DNA of 26,248 nt from Phenylobacterium aquaticum (GTDB lineage Bacteria; Pseudomonadota; Alphaproteobacteria; Caulobacterales; Caulobacteraceae): assembly GCF_947378715.1 (NCBI RefSeq), contig NZ_CANCLE010000041.1, positions 1-26,248 on the forward strand, in the 5' to 3' direction. The position numbers were made by a program, and so were the translations under genes. Below, piece after piece: positions 1 to 8,168 of this stretch; position 1 is the stretch's first letter; the number at the start of each line of letters is the position of its first letter. The notes under the pieces were generated by a model. The model searched no databases and was not told where the DNA came from. It was given only the letters and a program-made list of their open reading frames with translations.

Positions 1-720
1 CACAAGCCGAAGGCCGCCCACAATTGGCGTGAGTTCCTGATCGAGATCGGGACCATCGTCTGCGGCATCCTGATCGCCCTGGGGCTGGAGCAGGCGGTCG
101 AATCCGCGCACTGGGCCGAGAAGGTCCGGGAGGCCAAGAGCTCCATTCATCGCGAACTCGTCCAGGCCACGGTCTTCGGCGAAGAACGCATCCGTCAGCA
201 GGACTGCCGGGAGACCTATCTCGCCGAACTGACCACCGCGATCATCTCGTCACCGGCCCATTGGACACCGCGTCCCAAGGTCTATTGTGGAACCGAACAT
301 GACAGCACCTATTCGGGGCTTGAGCGGCCTTGGCCCACCGAAACTTGGCGCTCTATAGTAGCTGAAGGCACGGTATCGCACTTCTCCGACACCTATCGTC
401 GGCAGGCGCCGTTTGTCTTCAACTTCATCGAATTCATCAACAATCGCGCCCTTGAGGAGACTCAGGAGGCCTACAATTTGAACGCCCTTGACTACAAGAT
501 CGATATTACACCCGACGCCAAAATTCGCATTCTGAATTCCATCAGGAAGTTACGAAACCAGAATGAACTGGTTCCTCTGCTATGCCAGCAGCTGATCGGA
601 GCCATTTCGGGTTTGGGCGAGAAGCCGTCCGAAGAAGAACTTGAGCAGACGCGCGCAAAGACGCCCTATTACCGAGGCGGCCTCCCCATGAAGCACGCCG
701 CCCAACCCCGAGCGGGGTGA
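1..720 (+). CDS. Hypothetical membrane-anchored protein, 5' end outside window
   Basis: The reading frame is open from base 1 to a TGA at 718-720, giving 239 residues of a protein whose start lies outside the window. Near the visible N-terminus the motif NWREFLIEIG is followed by a hydrophobic stretch (TIVCGILIALGLEQAVE), consistent with one membrane-spanning helix. This resembles a family of short single-pass proteins common in Caulobacterales and Sphingomonadales that begin this way and then continue as a charged, helical soluble domain. No catalytic motif is visible and the function is unknown. The last eight codons run into a REP-like sequence, so the native C-terminus may have been changed by that element. 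Codon use is less GC-biased than in neighbouring genes (several TTG, ATA, GAA and AAT codons), which may reflect weak constraint or acquisition. That it is a real gene is fairly sure; the family placement is from memory. Confidence 0.75.
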   Translation, partial: HKPKAAHNWREFLIEIGTIVCGILIALGLEQAVESAHWAEKVREAKSSIHRELVQATVFGEERIRQQDCRETYLAELTTAIISSPAHWTPRPKVYCGTEHDSTYSGLERPWPTETWRSIVAEGTVSHFSDTYRRQAPFVFNFIEFINNRALEETQEAYNLNALDYKIDITPDAKIRILNSIRKLRNQNELVPLLCQQLIGAISGLGEKPSEEELEQTRAKTPYYRGGLPMKHAAQPRAG

Positions 721-725
721 GGGCG
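701..725. repeat. REP-like palindromic unit overlapping the end of the first gene
   Basis: ACCCC (705-709) and GGGGT (714-718) flank GAGC to form a small hairpin, followed by GAGGGCG. Read on the minus strand it gives CCCTCACCCCGCTCGGGG, a degenerate, inverted version of the CCCTCACCCC repeat found about 90 bp downstream. It overlaps the stop codon of the upstream gene. Confidence 0.5.
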
Positions 726-812
726 CGCCGACGCTCCCCATCGCGCCTTGACCTTGAGATGACCCCCGTAGCGACGCAGGGATATAGGGCAGCAGGCCGG
801 TTAGTCCGCCCT

Positions 813-910
813 CCCCTCACCCCAACCCTCTCCGCGCAAGCGGGGCGAGGGAGCCCGCCCTGCGCACCGCCTAGCCCTCACCCCCTCTGGGAGGGAGGGT
901 CGAGTGAGGG
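813..910. repeat. REP-like extragenic repeat cluster
   Basis: This stretch lies in the 362-bp gene-free interval 721-1082. It holds CCCTCACCCCAACCCTCTCC (814-833) followed by an imperfect arm GCGGGGCGAGGG, so 826-851 can fold into a hairpin. A second unit, CCCTCAC (875-881) with GTGAGGG (904-910), is also an inverted pair. CCCTCACCCCAACCCTCTCC-type sequences are widespread extragenic repeats in many Proteobacteria. The rest of the interval (911-1082) shows no gene, RNA or clear promoter that I can support; short open frames there have no coding character. Confidence 0.65.
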
Positions 911-1082
911 GGAATCAGGACGCCGGACTCGCTTCAACTTGACAAGAACAAATCACGAACATATGCTCGCGTCAAGGCCTATTCCATCGTGAATCCAACC
1001 CCTTACCCCCAGATCGCGAATCTGGAGGGAGACGGCCTATACCCCTACAACAGCCGCCTCAAATTCGCGGCTGCGCCGACCG

Positions 1083-1625
1083 CTACTTGGCGTACTGCGC
1101 CAGGTAGTCGGCCAGGCTCTGCGGGGTCATGTGCCGCGCGTCGGCCAGGTGCGAGACATTGCCGGCGTTGAGCAGCTTGTCGGTCTTGGGGTCGACCAGC
1201 AGCAGGCTGGGCACGCCCTCGAGGCGCTCGGTGATGCCGTAGTGAGCCGGAACCTGCAGGTTCTTGTTGAACCGGCCGACGTCGACGATCACCTCGACAT
1301 AGTGCTTGTCGACGAACTTGTGCATTTCCGGCAGGTCCAGGGTGCCGGCCAGCACCCGGCAGTCGCCGCACCAGTTGCCGCCGAGATCGATGAGCAGCAG
1401 CTTGCCGGACTTCTTCGCCTGGGCCTTGGCCTTGGCGACGGCGGCGTCGGTGGCCTCAGGCGTGGCGGCCTCGTCATAGGGATAGGGCAGCGGGGTCTTC
1501 AGCTGGGCGTAGTCGCTGATGCTGACCTTGGGGGCCGGGACGCCGGCCTGGGCGGCGGCGCCGAGGTTGAGGGCGCCGAGGGTCAGGGCGGCCAGGGCGG
1601 CGATCAGGGCCGGGCGCGGGGTCAT
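1083..1625 (-). CDS. Exported thioredoxin-family protein
   Basis: A 180-residue protein. The chosen ATG at 1625 has a GGAG ribosome site eight bases upstream; an upstream in-frame start at 1676 would add 17 residues without a good site. The N-terminus (MTPRP, then a hydrophobic run to AAAQA around residue 26) looks like a signal peptide, so the protein is probably periplasmic. The thioredoxin-like core carries a WCGDC redox motif with Cys86 and Cys89, followed by a GVPSLLLVD segment holding the cis-proline. Its length suits the thioredoxin_7/DsbD-gamma-like group, which reduces or isomerises disulfides in envelope proteins; the substrate cannot be read from sequence. It lies 72 bp downstream of the kinase gene on the same strand and may be the last gene of the pdxH operon. 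Confidence in the fold is high, in the exact role low. Confidence 0.9.
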   Translation of the reverse strand: MTPRPALIAALAALTLGALNLGAAAQAGVPAPKVSISDYAQLKTPLPYPYDEAATPEATDAAVAKAKAQAKKSGKLLLIDLGGNWCGDCRVLAGTLDLPEMHKFVDKHYVEVIVDVGRFNKNLQVPAHYGITERLEGVPSLLLVDPKTDKLLNAGNVSHLADARHMTPQSLADYLAQYAK

Positions 1626-1697
1626 GCGGAGAACTCCGGAAACAGGACAGGTTGAGCCTTCCCTAGGCCTCGCCAATTCCTATTGAAACCCAGGAAT

Positions 1698-3221
1698 TCA
1701 GGCCTGGGCGTCGGGTTTTCTAAAGGCTCCCAGCCAGGCGCCGGCCGCCTCGGCCACCGGGCGGGTGGCGTCCACATGGGTCCAGGCGATCTCGCCGACG
1801 TCGCGATCCAGCTGCATCTTCAAGGTGGCGACCGTGGCGTCGGAGGCGTCGCCGGTGCGGTGCTCGATCCGCGCGGCCAGCACCTCTACCGGTGCGTCCA
1901 GCCAGACAGCATGGAAGGGGACGCCGGCCTCGGCCGCCAGGGCTTCGACCCGCTGGCGCAGCTCCGGCTGGATGAAGGTGGCGTCCAGAACCACCGCGCG
2001 GCCGGCCGCCAGCAGGGCCCGCGCGTCGGCCATCACCGTGTCATAGACCTCGGCGTAGAAGCCCGGCGAATAGACGCTGGCCGGCAGGCGCGCCGTGGGG
2101 CCCACCTTCAGCAGCCGCTTGCGGATCTCGTCGGTGCGCAGGACCAGGGCGCCGGGCGAGGCGCCGAGCGCGGGGGCGATGGCGCGGGCGAAGCTGGTCT
2201 TGCCGCTGCCGGACAGTCCGCCCACCGCCGCCAGCATCGGCGGGTCGGGGCGCAGATGGGCCGCCGCCGCCGCCAGATAGGCGCGCGCCTCGGCGTCCTT
2301 GCCGGAATTGCCGCAGACATGGGCCCGGACCACGGCCCGCACCGACAGCATCAGCGGCAGCAAGGCCATGCCGGCCCGCAAGGCCTCGCCCCAGACCCGC
2401 GCGGCCTCGTCGAAATAGGCGGCGAGGATGTGGGCCGCCGCCCCCCGCTTGCCCCGGAAATCCAGGTCCATCAGCAGGAAGGCGATGTCGTAGAGCACGT
2501 CGATTTCCGACAGGGCGTCATTGAACTCGATGCAGTCGAACAGCACCGGGCCCTGCGCCTCCAGCACGATATTGCCCAGGTGCAGGTCGCCGTGGCAGTG
2601 GCGTGAGAACCCCGCCGCCCGGCGCGCCTCCAGCAGGGGCGCGCAGCGGTCGAACTCGGCCTCGGTCGTGGCGATCACCGCCTCGACCTCGGCGGCGCCC
2701 AGCCGGTCGGCCATGCCGCGCAGCAGCTGGGCGTTCGAATCGATGGTGTATTTCAGATTGGCCGCCCCGCCGCCTTCCAGACGCACCGGCGCCTGCGCAT
2801 GGAAGCGGGCGACCCGGCGGCCGAGCGCCTCGGCCAGTTCGGCGTCCACCCGCTCAGGGCAGGCCGACAGCACCCGGGTCTCGTCGAACCGGCGCATCTC
2901 CAGCGCATATTCGACCGTGACCCCGAAGCCCTCCAGCTCCAGCCGGCCATCGGCGGCGCGGGTCACCCGGCGCACCCCGCGATAGATGTCGCCGGCCGTA
3001 GCCTGGTTGAAGGCCAGCTCCCGCTCCAGCGCCCAGCGCCGCTGGTCCAGGGTGGTGAAGTCCAGATAGCCCAGGTCGACCCTGCGCTTGACCTTGAAGG
3101 CGGTCCCCCCGGCCAGATAGACCCGCGCGCAGGCGGTCTCGATCACCGGGGTCTCGGCCCGCTGGGCGAACCAGGCGGCGACCTCGGCCTCCTCGCCAGA
3201 CGGCGCGGCGGCTCCGCTCAA
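1698..3221 (-). CDS. Fused APH-type phosphotransferase and P-loop kinase
   Basis: A 507-residue two-domain protein. The N-terminal half is aminoglycoside-phosphotransferase-like (COG2187 type): HGDLHLGN around residues 210-217 is the catalytic loop, and the aspartate of VLFDCIEFND around 229 is the metal ligand. The C-terminal half has a Walker A motif GGLSGSGKT around 334-342, typical of the COG0645 predicted kinases. The natural substrate of this fusion is not established, and resemblance to APH does not imply drug resistance. Translation appears to start at TTG (3219-3221), whose last two bases form the TGA of pdxH, a TTGA overlap that suggests translational coupling. No other in-frame start close to the family's usual N-terminus is seen. 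An operon with pdxH upstream is likely. Confidence 0.88.
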   Translation of the reverse strand: MSGAAAPSGEEAEVAAWFAQRAETPVIETACARVYLAGGTAFKVKRRVDLGYLDFTTLDQRRWALERELAFNQATAGDIYRGVRRVTRAADGRLELEGFGVTVEYALEMRRFDETRVLSACPERVDAELAEALGRRVARFHAQAPVRLEGGGAANLKYTIDSNAQLLRGMADRLGAAEVEAVIATTEAEFDRCAPLLEARRAAGFSRHCHGDLHLGNIVLEAQGPVLFDCIEFNDALSEIDVLYDIAFLLMDLDFRGKRGAAAHILAAYFDEAARVWGEALRAGMALLPLMLSVRAVVRAHVCGNSGKDAEARAYLAAAAAHLRPDPPMLAAVGGLSGSGKTSFARAIAPALGASPGALVLRTDEIRKRLLKVGPTARLPASVYSPGFYAEVYDTVMADARALLAAGRAVVLDATFIQPELRQRVEALAAEAGVPFHAVWLDAPVEVLAARIEHRTGDASDATVATLKMQLDRDVGEIAWTHVDATRPVAEAAGAWLGAFRKPDAQA

Positions 3222-3880
3222 GGATAGAGCCGCTGGGTGGTCCAGCCCCCGTCGGCGCGGTCGAAGACCAGGCGTTCATGCAGGCGGAAGGCGCGGTCGC
3301 GCCAGAACTCGATGTGCTGCGGGACCACCCGCCAGCCGGACCAGTGCGGCGGCCGGGGCGCCTTGCCGAGGCCGAACTTCAACCCGTATTCGGCGATGCG
3401 CTTCTCGAAGGCCAGGCGGTCGGGCAGCGGCCGCGACTGCTCCGAGGCCCAGGCGCCCAGCTGGGCCGGCTTGGCCCTCGTCGCCCAATAGGCGTCGGCC
3501 TCGGCGTCGGTCACCGGCGTCACCGCGCCCCGCACCCGCACCTGGCGGCGCAGGGATTTCCAGTGGAACAGCAGCGCCGCCTGCGGGTTGGCCGCCAGCT
3601 GCTGGCCCTTGGCGCTGCCCAGGTTGGAATAGAACACGAAGCCCTCGGGCCCGGCGTCCTTCAACAGCACCATGCGCAGGTCGGGCAGGCCGTGGGCGTC
3701 GACGGTGGCCAGAGCCATGCCGTTGGCGTCATTGACCTCCTTGGCCACGGCGTCGGCCAGCCATTCGGCGAACAGGGCGAAGGGATCCTCGCCGGAGAGC
3801 GCCGGCAGGTCGGCATTGGCCACATGGCTCAGATAGTCCGCCTCGCTGGGGGAGGCGGGAATGGCGGGCTTGTCGGTCAT
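3218..3880 (-). CDS. pdxH: Pyridoxamine 5'-phosphate oxidase
   Basis: A 220-residue cytosolic flavoprotein that oxidises pyridoxamine or pyridoxine 5'-phosphate to pyridoxal 5'-phosphate with FMN and oxygen. Visible family features are the FMN-binding segment RMVLLKDAGPEGFVFYSN with the following GQQLAANPQAALLFHW, the RQVRVRG strand, and the C-terminal signature from VEFW-like HIEFWRDR through RLHERLVF to RLYP. The ATG at 3880 gives the usual family length; the open frame continues upstream without coding resemblance. The gene runs head-to-head with the gene at 4061 across a 180-bp gap that should hold both promoters, though I could not pick out convincing -35/-10 pairs there. Its stop overlaps the TTG start of the downstream kinase gene. 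Confidence 0.96.
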   Translation of the reverse strand: MTDKPAIPASPSEADYLSHVANADLPALSGEDPFALFAEWLADAVAKEVNDANGMALATVDAHGLPDLRMVLLKDAGPEGFVFYSNLGSAKGQQLAANPQAALLFHWKSLRRQVRVRGAVTPVTDAEADAYWATRAKPAQLGAWASEQSRPLPDRLAFEKRIAEYGLKFGLGKAPRPPHWSGWRVVPQHIEFWRDRAFRLHERLVFDRADGGWTTQRLYP

Positions 3881-4060
3881 GCCCCGCCTATAGCGCGGCC
3901 AGGACGCGGACGGCAGAGGCGATCTGATCTCGCCCCCTTTCTGCCCCACACTGGGCCTAGAGGCCCTGGCTTCCCACAACCTCCGGGGATAGGGATCAAC
4001 CTGCCCCTGCGACCCTAGGTCCCGGGGCCAGCAGAGCTCAACCGGGATAACCACAGACTT

Positions 4061-4396
4061 ATGAACGTGGTGCGCAACGAAGACATGGCCGCGGCCCGCC
4101 TGGCCCGATTGTCCCCCGATCTCGACGCCCGCATGGCCGAGATCGTCGACGCCCTGCTGGCCCTGGCCGGCGCGGCGCATCGGGACGCCGTGATCGATCG
4201 GGTCGCCCGCCAGCGCACCGGCCAGGCCGCCTCCCCGGGCCTGAAGGCCGAGCTGATCACCGCCTTCGACGTCCATTGCCAGGCCCTGCGCGCCCGGGGC
4301 CTCGCCCCCCTGGTCCACCGCCCGTTCGGCGATCGCTCCCTGCGCTGGGCCCTGACGCCCGAGGCCGACGACTATCTGCGCCGGGCGGTCCGCTAG
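4061..4396 (+). CDS. Conserved hypothetical protein, 111 aa
   Basis: A small, mostly helical protein rich in alanine, arginine and leucine. It ends with a PFGDRSLRWALTPEADDYLRRAV segment, which suggests a compact winged-helix or helical-bundle fold, but no known motif is clear. There is no signal peptide or membrane segment. The ATG at 4061 is used; a second in-frame ATG at 4085 (residue 9) is possible, and neither has a strong ribosome site. The coding character (GC-rich third positions, no competing frame) supports a real gene. It is divergent from pdxH, and a 36-codon ORF begins one base after its stop. Function unknown. Confidence 0.7.
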   Translation: MNVVRNEDMAAARLARLSPDLDARMAEIVDALLALAGAAHRDAVIDRVARQRTGQAASPGLKAELITAFDVHCQALRARGLAPLVHRPFGDRSLRWALTPEADDYLRRAVR

Positions 4397-4397
4397 G

Positions 4398-4508
4398 ATG
4401 ATGCGCGCCATCGTCGCCCTGCCGCTCGGGCGTTTCGCCCTGACCCTGGTCGCCTCCAGCTTCGGCCTCGGCCTGCTGATCGGCCTGATGGTCGCGGGCC
4501 CGCGCTAG
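4398..4508 (+). CDS. Putative small membrane protein, 36 aa
   Basis: An ATG at 4398 begins one base after the preceding stop codon and opens 36 codons ending in TAG (4506-4508). A second ATG follows directly at 4401. After a basic start (MMRAIVALPLGRF) the product is almost entirely hydrophobic (ALTLVASSFGLGLLIGLMVA) and ends GPR, as expected for a single-pass small membrane protein. The tight spacing suggests coupled translation with the upstream gene. It is too short for coding statistics to settle, so this is a proposal based on composition and spacing. Confidence 0.45.
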   Translation: MMRAIVALPLGRFALTLVASSFGLGLLIGLMVAGPR

Positions 4509-4550
4509 AGGCCTTTCCTTCACCCGGCGAGCCGCTACATAGGCCCGGCC

Positions 4551-6170
4551 ATGCTGCGACTGACCGAACTCAAGCTGCCGCTCGACCACGCGCCTCAGGA
4601 CCTCGAGGCTGCGGTGCTGGAGCGGCTGGGCGTCGCCCCCGCCGATCTGGCCGGTTTCGAGATCGTCCGCCGCGCCCATGACGCGCGGCGCAAGGCGGCG
4701 ATCCTGACGGTCTATTCGGTGGACGCCACCGTCACAGATGAGGCCGAGGTGCTGGCCCGCCTGGCCGGCGACCTCCGCGTCCTGCCGGCGCCGGATACGG
4801 GCTACAAGCCCGTCGCCCACGCCCCGTCCAACCTCACCACCCGCCCCATCGTCATCGGCGCCGGGCCGTGCGGCCTGTTCGCCGGGCTGATCCTGGCCGA
4901 GATGGGCTTTCGCCCCATCATTCTCGACCGCGGCAAGCTGGTGCGGGAGCGGACCAGGGACACCTGGGGCCTGTGGCGGCGCGGCGAGTTGAACCCCGAA
5001 TCCAATGTGCAGTTCGGCGAGGGAGGGGCCGGCACCTTCTCGGACGGCAAGCTCTATAGCCAAATCAAGGACCCCCGGCATCTGGGCCGCAAGGTGCTGA
5101 CCGAGTTCGTCCTGGCCGGGGCGCCGCCGGAGATCCTGACCGAAGCCCATCCCCACATCGGCACCTTCCGCCTGGTGACCATGGTCGAATCCATGCGCGC
5201 CAAGGTCGAGGCGCTGGGCGGCGAGTACCGGTTCCAGAGCCGGGTCGAGGACCTGCTGGTCGACACCGCCGCCGACGGCTCGCGCCGGGTGCGCGGCGTG
5301 GTGCTGCAGGACGGGTCGGAGATCGCGGCGGACCAGGTCGTGCTGGCGGTCGGCCACAGCGCCCGCGACACCTTCGCCCAGATGCTGGCGGCCGGGGTGT
5401 TCATGGAGGCCAAGCCGTTCTCGATCGGCTTCCGCATCGAGCATCCGCAGTCCTGGGTCGACCGCGCGCGCTACGGGACCAACGCCGGCCACCCGGACCT
5501 GGGCGCCGCCGCCTACAGCCTGTCGCACCACGCCGCCAATGGCCGCACGGCCTATAGCTTCTGCATGTGCCCGGGCGGCACGGTGGTGGCTGCCGCCTCC
5601 GAGCCGGGCCGCGTGGTCACCAACGGCATGAGCCAGTATTCCCGCAACGAGCGGAACGCCAATGCCGGCATCGTGGTCGGGATCACGCCGGAGAAGGACT
5701 ATCCCGGCGGCCCCCTGGCCGGCGTCGCCCTGCAACGGCACTGGGAGGAACAGGCCTTCAAGGCCGGCGGCGGGACCTATGCGGCGCCGGGCCAGCGGGT
5801 CGGGGATTTCCTGGCCGGCCGCGCCTCGACCAGCCTCGGCGAGGTGATCCCCTCCTATCGTCCGGGGGTGACGCCGACCGATCTGTCGACCTGCCTGCCG
5901 GACTTCGCCATCGCCGCCATCCGTGAGGCGTTGCCGGTGTTCGCCCGCCAGATCCCCGGCTTCGACGCCGACGACGCCGTGCTGACCGGGGTGGAGACCC
6001 GCACCTCCTCCCCCGTCCGCATCACCCGGGGCAAGGATCTGCAAAGCCTGAACACCGCCGGCCTATACCCGGCCGGCGAAGGCGCGGGCTATGCCGGCGG
6101 CATCCTCTCGGCGGCGGTCGACGGCATCAAGGTGGCCGAGGCCGTGGCCAAGGCGATCGTCGGGGGCTGA
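4551..6170 (+). CDS. NAD(P)/FAD-dependent oxidoreductase (COG2509 type)
   Basis: A 539-residue protein. Residues 1-90 form a small alpha/beta N-terminal domain typical of this family. The dinucleotide-binding fold then opens with IVIGAGPCGLFAG (GAGPCG at about 103-108), followed by IILDRG, and a second nucleotide-binding element occurs around VVLAVGHSARDTF. A FAD-contact segment near the C-terminus reads LYPAGEGAGYAGGI. Its length and organisation match the uncharacterised flavoproteins of COG2509, whose substrate is unknown. The enzyme is probably cytosolic. It starts 42 bp after the small membrane ORF and may be co-transcribed with it. Confidence in the flavoprotein call is high, in the physiological role low. 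Confidence 0.92.
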   Translation: MLRLTELKLPLDHAPQDLEAAVLERLGVAPADLAGFEIVRRAHDARRKAAILTVYSVDATVTDEAEVLARLAGDLRVLPAPDTGYKPVAHAPSNLTTRPIVIGAGPCGLFAGLILAEMGFRPIILDRGKLVRERTRDTWGLWRRGELNPESNVQFGEGGAGTFSDGKLYSQIKDPRHLGRKVLTEFVLAGAPPEILTEAHPHIGTFRLVTMVESMRAKVEALGGEYRFQSRVEDLLVDTAADGSRRVRGVVLQDGSEIAADQVVLAVGHSARDTFAQMLAAGVFMEAKPFSIGFRIEHPQSWVDRARYGTNAGHPDLGAAAYSLSHHAANGRTAYSFCMCPGGTVVAAASEPGRVVTNGMSQYSRNERNANAGIVVGITPEKDYPGGPLAGVALQRHWEEQAFKAGGGTYAAPGQRVGDFLAGRASTSLGEVIPSYRPGVTPTDLSTCLPDFAIAAIREALPVFARQIPGFDADDAVLTGVETRTSSPVRITRGKDLQSLNTAGLYPAGEGAGYAGGILSAAVDGIKVAEAVAKAIVGG

Positions 6171-6213
6171 GGCCGCCGCCTGCCAACAGGCTTAACGCGG
6201 CATTGACGCCCCG

Positions 6214-6230
6214 CCGGCCAAGATGGCCGG
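6214..6230 (+). promoter_or_regulatory. Perfect 7-bp hairpin directly abutting a start codon
   Basis: CCGGCCA (6214-6220), AGA, TGGCCGG (6224-6230) forms a perfect stem that ends at the base before the ATG at 6231 and fills the place where a Shine-Dalgarno sequence would lie. A partial CtrA-like arrangement, TTAA at 6192 then seven bases and TTGAC at 6203, lies just upstream. Confidence 0.4.
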
Positions 6231-6947
6231 ATGAGTTCGTCGGGCGGCATGGGCATCAAGCGGGCGCGGGAGGTTTTGCGCCTCTCGGCGTTCCACACCA
6301 CGACCGAGCTGCGCCGCGCCTTCCGCGAGGCCGCCAAGCGCGCCCATCCCGACCGCAAGGGCGGCGACGCCGAGCGGTTCCGCGAAGTCGTCGAGGCCTT
6401 CCGCCTGCTGCAGGCCGCCGCCGTCGAGCGGGCCAAGGCCGAACATCGCATCATCCAGCCGCCGGTTGCGGCCCGGCCGCTCTCGCAGGGCTCCCTGACC
6501 CTGGCCATCTCGCCCCTGGTGGCCTTCGGAGGCGGGCAGTCCGATCACGTGCTTCCCGATGGCCGTCGCATCCGACTGACCCTGCCGGCCGGTCTGAGGG
6601 CTGGCGATCTGGTGCGGGCCGGTGAGATCGAGCTGACCGTGGCGGTGCGCGGCGATGGCGACCTGCTGGTGCGCGGCGACGATGTCTGGGTGACCGTGCC
6701 GGTCGATCAGCGCCTGCTGGCCGAGGGGGGCCGGATCGCGGTCGAGACGCCGCTGGGCCGCCGCGAGGTCTGGATCACCAAGAAGGCCGGCGAACGCGGC
6801 CTGGTCCGGCTGGTCGGCGAGGGCCTGCCCGCCCGGGGCAAGCGCCGCGAGGGCCACCTGTTCCTGCGCCTGACGCCCCGCATCGGCGAGGCCCACTCCG
6901 CCGCCCGCACCCTGTTGCGCCGCTTCGCCGCCGCCTGGGCCGCCTGA
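6231..6947 (+). CDS. J-domain protein with DnaJ-type C-terminal domain
   Basis: A 238-residue Hsp40-like co-chaperone. The N-terminal J domain holds the essential HPD tripeptide at residues 39-41, followed by RKGGDAERF as in other J domains; it would stimulate an Hsp70 ATPase. The zinc-finger and Gly/Phe regions are absent. The C-terminal part (about 85-225) resembles the DnaJ substrate-binding beta domain, with the LTLPAGLRAGD strand and a later RLVGEGLPARG segment. It is therefore a short CbpA-like protein. ATG at 6231 is chosen; an in-frame ATG at 6249 is an alternative, since the first lies against a hairpin with no visible ribosome site. It sits 47 bp upstream of aroC on the same strand. 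Confidence 0.88.
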   Translation: MSSSGGMGIKRAREVLRLSAFHTTTELRRAFREAAKRAHPDRKGGDAERFREVVEAFRLLQAAAVERAKAEHRIIQPPVAARPLSQGSLTLAISPLVAFGGGQSDHVLPDGRRIRLTLPAGLRAGDLVRAGEIELTVAVRGDGDLLVRGDDVWVTVPVDQRLLAEGGRIAVETPLGRREVWITKKAGERGLVRLVGEGLPARGKRREGHLFLRLTPRIGEAHSAARTLLRRFAAAWAA

Positions 6948-6994
6948 CGCCGACGGGCTAGGCGCGCAGGCCCGCTCCCGCTAAAAGCCCCGCC

Positions 6995-8116
6995 ATGTCG
7001 CACAACAGCTTCGGTCACCTGTTTCGTGTCACCACCTGGGGCGAGAGCCATGGGCCGGCCCTGGGCTGCGTGGTCGATGGCTGCCCGCCCGGCCTCAAGC
7101 TGACGGCGGAAGACGTGCAGGTCTGGCTCGACCAGCGCCGCCCCGGCCAGGGCAAGTTCGTCACCCAGCGCCAGGAGCCGGACGCGGTGAAGATCCTGTC
7201 CGGAGTGTTCGAGGACGATCGCACCGGCGGCCAGGTCACCACCGGCACGCCGATCTCCATGCTGATTGAGAATGTCGACCAGCGCAGCCGCGACTATGGC
7301 GAGATCGCCCAGGCCTTCCGGCCGGGCCATGCCGACTATGCCTATTTCGCCAAGTACGGCGTGCGCGACTATCGCGGCGGCGGACGGGCCTCGGCGCGGG
7401 AGACCGCCGCGCGGGTGGCGGCCGGCGCCGTGGCGCGCAAGGTGCTGGACGGGGTGACGATCCGCGCCTGCGTCACCCAGATCGGTCCCCACGCCATCGA
7501 CCGCGCGCGCTTCGACTGGGACCAGACCGCTAAGAACCCGTTCTGGTGCCCGGACGCCGCCACCGTCGCGGTGTGGGAAGACCATCTGGAGAAGGTCCGC
7601 AAGGCCGGCTCCTCGACCGGCGCCATCGTCGAGGTCGAGGCGCTGGGCGTGCCGCCGGGCTGGGGCGCGCCGATCTATGGCAAGCTCGACGCCGAACTGG
7701 CCGCAGCCCTGATGTCGATCAACGCCTCCAAGGGCGTGGAGATCGGGGCCGGCTTCGCCGCCGCCGCCTTCTCCGGCGAGGACAACGCCGACGAGATGCG
7801 GGCCGGCGATGAGGGGCCGCTGTTCCTGTCCAACGCGGCCGGCGGCGTGCTGGGCGGCATCTCCACCGGCCAGCCGGTGGTGGCGCGGGTGGCCTTCAAG
7901 CCGACCTCGTCGATCCTGTCTCCGCGCCGCAGCCTGAACGAGGCGGGCGAGGAGATCGAGCTGCGCACCAAGGGCCGCCACGACCCCTGTGTCGGCATCC
8001 GCGCCGTGCCGGTGGTCGAGGCCATGACCGCCTGCGTACTGGCCGACGCCTTCCTGCGCCACCGCGCCCAGACCGGCGGCGGCGCCTTCGCCCCGGGCGG
8101 CGGTCCGCGCCGCTAG
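6995..8116 (+). CDS. aroC: Chorismate synthase
   Basis: A 373-residue enzyme for the last step of the shikimate pathway, converting 5-enolpyruvylshikimate 3-phosphate to chorismate with reduced FMN. All three family signatures are visible: GESHGPALGCVVDGCPPG near residue 12, RGGGRASARETAARVAAGA near 125, and the RHDPCVGIRAVPV segment near 327. The length and the short Gly-rich tail (GGGAFAPGGGPRR) are normal for alphaproteobacteria. The start ATG is followed by the conserved MSHNSFGHLFR. It follows the J-domain gene closely and may share its transcript. Confidence 0.98.
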   Translation: MSHNSFGHLFRVTTWGESHGPALGCVVDGCPPGLKLTAEDVQVWLDQRRPGQGKFVTQRQEPDAVKILSGVFEDDRTGGQVTTGTPISMLIENVDQRSRDYGEIAQAFRPGHADYAYFAKYGVRDYRGGGRASARETAARVAAGAVARKVLDGVTIRACVTQIGPHAIDRARFDWDQTAKNPFWCPDAATVAVWEDHLEKVRKAGSSTGAIVEVEALGVPPGWGAPIYGKLDAELAAALMSINASKGVEIGAGFAAAAFSGEDNADEMRAGDEGPLFLSNAAGGVLGGISTGQPVVARVAFKPTSSILSPRRSLNEAGEEIELRTKGRHDPCVGIRAVPVVEAMTACVLADAFLRHRAQTGGGAFAPGGGPRR

Positions 8117-8168
8117 GTCCGGGCGCGAGCCGCCTGGATCGGGGGTCGAGGCGCTGCGTTCATTTGAG

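Noticed and set aside
717..1171. Two open frames (717-992 and 989-1171) in the gap after the first gene
   Set aside because: They run through REP-like repeats, have low-complexity Pro/Arg/Ser products, no ribosome site and no coding resemblance.
2521..2985. Long opposite-strand open frames over the kinase, receptor and other genes
   Set aside because: They follow from GC-rich codon use; their products are Arg/Pro/Ala-rich and lack motifs, while the other strand has clear domain matches.
1698..3221. Aminoglycoside resistance gene
   Set aside because: The APH-like motifs belong to a widespread fusion with a P-loop kinase in a housekeeping operon; nothing indicates drug modification.
3881..4060. 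Specific promoter pair in the pdxH divergent region
   Set aside because: No hexamer pair at normal spacing stands out on either strand, so none is annotated.
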